Position numbers and translations under genes: made by a program
In this document: positions 60,005 to 64,000 of the stretch, in pieces
Numbering within the stretch: position 1 is the first letter of the stretch
Layout of the letters: each line of letters opens with the position of its first letter
The notes under the pieces: generated by a model
The model's database searches: none
Told to the model about the DNA's origin: nothing
What the model saw: the letters and a program-made list of their open reading frames with translations, nothing else
From: Lentzea tibetensis
GTDB lineage: Bacteria; Actinomycetota; Actinomycetes; Mycobacteriales; Pseudonocardiaceae
Assembly: GCF_007845675.1 (NCBI RefSeq)
Contig: NZ_VOBR01000007.1
Location: 124,001 to 188,000 of the forward strand
Length of the DNA: 64,000 nt
Direction: 5' to 3'

Positions 60005-60685
60005 TTAGTCGCGCTGTGTAGGCGTGGGTAGGTACCGCAGGACCACAACATCACCCACCTGGACTACTTCCTCCAGGTGCATGCGGTGGGTCGGACCGCC
60101 GGGGTAGTTCGCCGGGTGGAGAAACCGCGGTGCGCCCTCATTACCTACGACCAAAGGGGCAATGGCCAGCTGGATCTCGTCGACCAAACCCGCCGAGAGG
60201 AACTCGGTGTGCATCTGACCGCCGCCCTCGACCATCAGCCTGCGGACACCGCGCGCACCCAGGTCGTCGAGCAGGGAACCGAAATCGATGGCCGAACCCA
60301 AAGCGTGCACCGTCGCGAGTGAGCCGACCGATTCACGCGCCACAACGGCACCCGCGTCCGTCGTGTACACGAGTTTGGCGCCGCCGCAGTGCCAGAAACG
60401 CAGCGCCGGATCCAGCTTTCCGGACCGCGTGACGGTGATTTTCAGCGGGAACTCGGACTGGCCCCGCGCGACGCGGGACGAGCGCCTTTCGGGGGAGTTC
60501 ACCAGCAGGTGCGGGTTGTCGCGGCGCATTGTCTCCGCACCGATCAGAATCGCGTCGCACCCGGCCCGCTCCTCGTCGACGCGGTCGAAATCGGCCGCGT
60601 TCGAGAGGAGCAGGCGGTCGGGGCTCGTGTCGTCGATGTAGCCGTCGATGCTGACCGCGACACTGGACAGCACGTACGGGCGCAT
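60005..60685 (-). CDS. RibD C-terminal-domain reductase
   Basis: 226 residues: VLSSVAVSIDGYIDD, ILIGAETMRRDNPHLLV, RRLMVEGGGQMHTEFLSAGLVDEIQLAIAPLVVG. NADPH-dependent dihydrofolate-reductase-like fold used in riboflavin synthesis (RibD C-terminal half) and in related proteins. No deaminase domain is attached; the role may differ from riboflavin synthesis. Confidence 0.85.
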   Translation of the reverse strand: MRPYVLSSVAVSIDGYIDDTSPDRLLLSNAADFDRVDEERAGCDAILIGAETMRRDNPHLLVNSPERRSSRVARGQSEFPLKITVTRSGKLDPALRFWHCGGAKLVYTTDAGAVVARESVGSLATVHALGSAIDFGSLLDDLGARGVRRLMVEGGGQMHTEFLSAGLVDEIQLAIAPLVVGNEGAPRFLHPANYPGGPTHRMHLEEVVQVGDVVVLRYLPTPTQRD

Positions 60686-60697
60686 CGAATCTCGTCT

Positions 60698-62053
60698 CTA
60701 GCGGTGGATCGCGACTGAAGCGTGCGCCGGGACCACGGCCCGGAACCAGCCGGCCGAGTTTACCGAGTAGCACCCGCCGGTTCCGGACACGTCGCAGTAC
60801 ATGCCCGCGGGCAGCGACGTCTGGAACCAGCGGTCGATCGCGCCGTCCGTGTCGTTCAGGACCACGAACCCGGAAGAACCCCGGCCGAACGCGATGACGT
60901 CGCCACCGTCGTCCCACCAGTTCACGACCGCGGTCCCGCGAACGGCGTTGTGGAACCCCACCATTCCGGCCGCGGACCGGTGCTCGCACACCCACGCGGC
61001 ACCGCACGACGCGTCCTGCACCCGGCCGGAGGCGTCCTGCGGGGGACCGGCGTCGTTGTCGCCGAACGAGTAGCCGGACATCACCGCGGGCGTCCCGTAC
61101 GGCCAGGCGAGCATGAACGTGTTGGCCAGCTGGTACCGCGCACCGTCCTTGTAGGACAACGTGGACGCGTTGCGCTGGGTGTCGTGGTTGTCCACGAACA
61201 CCACGGCCGACGACCCGCCGATGTAGCCCCAGCCCTCGCCGAAGTTGCGCAGGTACGCCAGCTTCTCGTTGTACAGCACCCGCTTGAGGTCGTAGCCGTA
61301 GCGGAACTCGTGGACGTCGCCCACGCCGGTGTACTCGGCGGGCCCGATCGGCTCACCGGCACCGAAGATCACTTCCTGCACCAGGTACGCGGGCCGCGAC
61401 AGCCGCGACTTGATGGCGTCGATGTCCGCGGCGGGCATGTGCTTCGCCGCGTCGACGCGGAACCCGTCGACCCCGAGCGACAGCAGGTCGTTCAGGTAGG
61501 CGGCGATGCGGTCGCGCACGTAGGTCGTGTCGGTGGCCAGGTCCGCGAGGTTCACCAGCTCGCAGTTCTGGACCTCCCACCGGTCGTGGTAGTTCGCGAT
61601 GTCGTCGGTGCCGTTGCGACCGCAGTGGTGGAAGTCCCACGAGGCGTAGGTCCCGGGGTGGTCGTAGTGCGTGTAGGCGGACCCGGCCCATCCGGTTCCG
61701 GCTCCACCCGTGGTGTGGTTGATGACCGCGTCCACGAGCACCTTCACGCCCGCCGAGTGGCACGTCGACACCATCGACGCGAACTCCGCGCGCGTGCCGA
61801 GCCGGGACTCCAGGCGGTAGGACACCGGCTGGTACTGCGTCCACCAGGCCGGGCCGGTGACGTGCTCCTGGGGCGGGGACACCTGGGCGTACCCGAAGCC
61901 CTTCGGCCCCAGCGTCGAGGTGCACTCGCGTGCGACCGACTTCCAGTTCCACTCGAACAGCTGAACGATCACGTCCCGAGGGCCGGCAGGGGCGGCCTGT
62001 GCGGGGACGGACAGCACGCTCAGCGTCATTGCCAGCGTCAGCAGGATCCGCAT
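60698..62053 (-). CDS. Secreted alpha-amylase (GH13)
   Basis: 451 residues with a Sec signal ([20 protein letters not shown]). GH13 motifs: [21 protein letters not shown] (nucleophile Asp), EVIFG (acid Glu) and FVDNHDTQR (transition-state Asp). A C-terminal beta domain follows. Resembles the Streptomyces alpha-amylases. In the animal-type chloride site, the later basic ligand is replaced (GTPAVMSGY), so chloride activation is unlikely. Hydrolyses starch outside the cell. Confidence 0.9.
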   Translation of the reverse strand: MRILLTLAMTLSVLSVPAQAAPAGPRDVIVQLFEWNWKSVARECTSTLGPKGFGYAQVSPPQEHVTGPAWWTQYQPVSYRLESRLGTRAEFASMVSTCHSAGVKVLVDAVINHTTGGAGTGWAGSAYTHYDHPGTYASWDFHHCGRNGTDDIANYHDRWEVQNCELVNLADLATDTTYVRDRIAAYLNDLLSLGVDGFRVDAAKHMPAADIDAIKSRLSRPAYLVQEVIFGAGEPIGPAEYTGVGDVHEFRYGYDLKRVLYNEKLAYLRNFGEGWGYIGGSSAVVFVDNHDTQRNASTLSYKDGARYQLANTFMLAWPYGTPAVMSGYSFGDNDAGPPQDASGRVQDASCGAAWVCEHRSAAGMVGFHNAVRGTAVVNWWDDGGDVIAFGRGSSGFVVLNDTDGAIDRWFQTSLPAGMYCDVSGTGGCYSVNSAGWFRAVVPAHASVAIHR

Positions 62054-62179
62054 CTCCGCACGTTAAGTCCGGTTGCTCGAACGGCACAGCGCCGAAAGCA
62101 GGATTGCGGCCTGAAAAAATTGCCGTGTTCCGCCCAGATAACATCAGATCCGAACACCTACCCCTATCGAGGAGTCATC

Positions 62180-64000
62180 GTGTCCGAGTCGCGCCCCGTG
62201 TCCCCCGCGAACCCACCACGCGTGGTGGTGCCGGCAGGGACGACGGCGGGCACCGCGGTGCGCGAGGCCGGGCTCCCCGGTAAGGGCGCTGACGCGATCG
62301 TGGTCGTCAAGGACGCCGAGGGTCACCTGCGCGACCTGTCGTGGACCCCGCAGGTCGACGTCGAGGTCGAGGCCGTCGCCGCCGACACCGACGAGGGCCG
62401 CAGCGTCATCCGCCACTCCGCCGCGCACGTGCTCGCGCAGGCCGTCCAGCAGCAGTTCCCCGAGGCGAAGCTGGGCATCGGCCCGCCCGTGAAGGACGGC
62501 TTCTACTACGACTTCCAGGTCGACAAGCCGTTCACCCCTGAGGACCTGCAGGCGCTCGAGAAGCGCATGAAGCAGATCATCAAGGGCGCGCAGCGGTTCT
62601 CCCGCCGCGTCGTCGAGAGCGTGGACGCGGCCAAGAACGAGCTCGCGAGCGAGCCGTTCAAGCTGGAGCTCGTCGACATCAAGAGCGACGTCGACACCGC
62701 GGAGGTCATGGAGGTCGGCGGCGGCGAGCTGACGATCTACGACAACCTCGACCCGCGCACCGGCGAGCAGGTGTGGGGCGACCTGTGCCGCGGCCCGCAC
62801 GTGCCGACCACCAAGCACATCCCGGCGTTCAAGCTCACCCGCGTCGCCGCGGCCTACTGGCGCGGCAACGAGAACAACCCGCAGCTCCAGCGCATCTACG
62901 GCACCGCGTGGGAGACCCAGGAGGCGCTCGACGCGCACCTGGAGCGCATCGCCGAGGCCGAGCGGCGCGACCACCGCAAGCTCGGCGTCGAGCTGGACCT
63001 CTTCAGCTTCCCGGACGAGCTGGGCTCCGGCCTGGCCGTGTTCCACCCCAAGGGCGGCATCATCCGGCGCGAGATGGAGACCTACGCGCGCGTCCGCCAC
63101 GAGGAGTCCGGCTACGAGTTCGTGAACACCCCGCACATCAGCAAGAGCGGGCTGTTCCACACCTCCGGCCACCTGCCGTACTACGCGGACACGATGTTCC
63201 CGCCCATCGAGTTCGAGGGCGAGGACTACTACCTCAAGGCCATGAACTGCCCGATGCACAACCTGATCTTCAGGTCGCGCGGGCGTTCGTACCGCGAGCT
63301 GCCGCTGCGCCTCTTCGAGTTCGGCACGGTCTACCGGTACGAGAAGTCCGGTGTCGTGCACGGCCTCACCCGCGTGCGCGGCCTGACGATGGACGACTCG
63401 CACATCTACTGCACCAAGGAGCAGATGCCGGGCGAGCTGCGTTCGCTGCTCAAGTTCGTGCTCGACCTGCTCGCGGACTACGGCCTGAGCGAGTTCTACC
63501 TCGAGCTCTCCACCCGCGACGACTCGCCGAAGTTCATCGGCGACCCGGCGGAGTGGGAGGAGGCGACCGAGACGCTGCGCCAGGCCGCGGTCGACTCCGG
63601 CCTCGAGCTGGTCCCGGACCCCGGTGGCGCCGCGTACTACGGCCCGAAGATCTCCGTGCAGGCGAAGGACGCCATCGGCCGCTCGTGGCAGATGTCGACC
63701 ATCCAGCTGGACTTCAACCAGCCCAAGCGGTTCGAGCTCGAGTACACCGCGCCGGACGGCTCGCGCCAGCAGCCGATCATGATCCACCGCGCGCTGTTCG
63801 GGTCGATCGAGCGCTTCTTCGGCGTGCTCACCGAGCACTACGCGGGCGCGTTCCCGGCGTGGCTGGCGCCCGTGCAGGTCGTGGGCATCCCGGTGACCTC
63901 CGAGAACGTCGACCACCTCCTCGAGGTGCAGAAGACGTTGCGCGCGAAGGGCATCCGGGTCGACGTCGACACCTCCGACGACCGCATGCAGAAGAAGATC
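62180..64000 (+). CDS. thrS: Threonyl-tRNA synthetase, 3' end outside window
   Basis: 607 residues seen. Order: TGS domain ([18 protein letters not shown]), SAD editing domain ([45 protein letters not shown]), then class II core ([83 protein letters not shown]). The anticodon domain begins and is cut off by the right edge. GTG 62180 after GGAG. Charges tRNA-Thr. Confidence 0.95.
   Translation, partial: MSESRPVSPANPPRVVVPAGTTAGTAVREAGLPGKGADAIVVVKDAEGHLRDLSWTPQVDVEVEAVAADTDEGRSVIRHSAAHVLAQAVQQQFPEAKLGIGPPVKDGFYYDFQVDKPFTPEDLQALEKRMKQIIKGAQRFSRRVVESVDAAKNELASEPFKLELVDIKSDVDTAEVMEVGGGELTIYDNLDPRTGEQVWGDLCRGPHVPTTKHIPAFKLTRVAAAYWRGNENNPQLQRIYGTAWETQEALDAHLERIAEAERRDHRKLGVELDLFSFPDELGSGLAVFHPKGGIIRREMETYARVRHEESGYEFVNTPHISKSGLFHTSGHLPYYADTMFPPIEFEGEDYYLKAMNCPMHNLIFRSRGRSYRELPLRLFEFGTVYRYEKSGVVHGLTRVRGLTMDDSHIYCTKEQMPGELRSLLKFVLDLLADYGLSEFYLELSTRDDSPKFIGDPAEWEEATETLRQAAVDSGLELVPDPGGAAYYGPKISVQAKDAIGRSWQMSTIQLDFNQPKRFELEYTAPDGSRQQPIMIHRALFGSIERFFGVLTEHYAGAFPAWLAPVQVVGIPVTSENVDHLLEVQKTLRAKGIRVDVDTSDDRMQKKI

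Noticed and set aside
62054-62179. Possible T-box or leader ahead of thrS
   Set aside because: The 126-base spacer shows no T-box motif or specifier loop and no large hairpin; actinomycete T-boxes are mainly upstream of ileS.

Overview
The window is very GC-rich and third-position GC biased, genes often start with GTG or are coupled by ATGA/GTGA overlaps, and it carries a complete conservon (cvnABCD), a DUF5753 XRE regulator, PucR and NarL-type regulators and many lipoproteins. Together these point to a filamentous actinomycete, most likely of the Pseudonocardiales (Lentzea/Saccharothrix-like). The genus is an inference; no 16S rRNA gene is present.

Region by region. 1-9 kb is a patchwork: a truncated TPR gene abutting a 5'-truncated RTX protein, a frameshifted SnoaL-like gene, a P-loop kinase, several uncharacterised genes, a methyltransferase/AraC divergent pair, a large ankyrin protein with a Cys-rich tail, and an eroded acyltransferase fragment. 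8.5-10.1 kb holds a divergent SDR/TetR pair with two matching operator-like palindromes and then tRNA-Gly and tRNA-Val. 10.3-12.3 kb has three envelope proteins. 12.7-17.6 kb is a complete spermidine/iron/phosphonate-type ABC importer coupled to an LtrA protein, followed by VOC, MFS and YCII proteins. 19.5-21.7 kb is a divergent LVIVD / DUF305 pair. 22.3-26.3 kb is one unit of TetR, ABC-2 exporter, histidine kinase and response regulator.

27-37.3 kb is a purine-salvage and oxidation island: AzgA-like permease, guanine deaminase, 8-oxoguanine deaminase, three-subunit xanthine dehydrogenase with its XdhC maturation factor, 5-hydroxyisourate hydrolase and an allophanate-hydrolase-C-like protein, with a divergent PucR regulator. 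No uricase or OHCU decarboxylase is visible. 37-41 kb holds a hydrolase, small membrane or lipoproteins, an XRE regulator paired with a phosphatase-like protein, and a secreted beta-propeller.

41.4-47.8 kb is the most notable part: a conservon followed by a flavin monooxygenase and, divergent from it, a DMATS-type indole prenyltransferase. This pair matches the known SCO7467/SCO7468 type of tryptophan metabolism (5-dimethylallyl-tryptophan, then aldoxime/nitrile). Its placement against a conservon suggests a signalling link that I do not recall being described.

47.8-62 kb has 3-hydroxyacyl-CoA dehydrogenase, a membrane glycosyltransferase-like protein and a gamma-glutamylation pathway for ethanolamine or another amine: permease, GlnA4-like ligase, C26 peptidase, aldehyde dehydrogenase, SDR and GntR regulator, with the order of the enzymes as in Mycobacterium tuberculosis Rv2860c-Rv2857c. 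It continues with an acyl-CoA ligase, small proteins, a RibD-C reductase and a secreted alpha-amylase. thrS runs off the right edge.

Start codons were re-chosen from ribosome binding sites where possible. Positions 1-185 show nothing I can assign.
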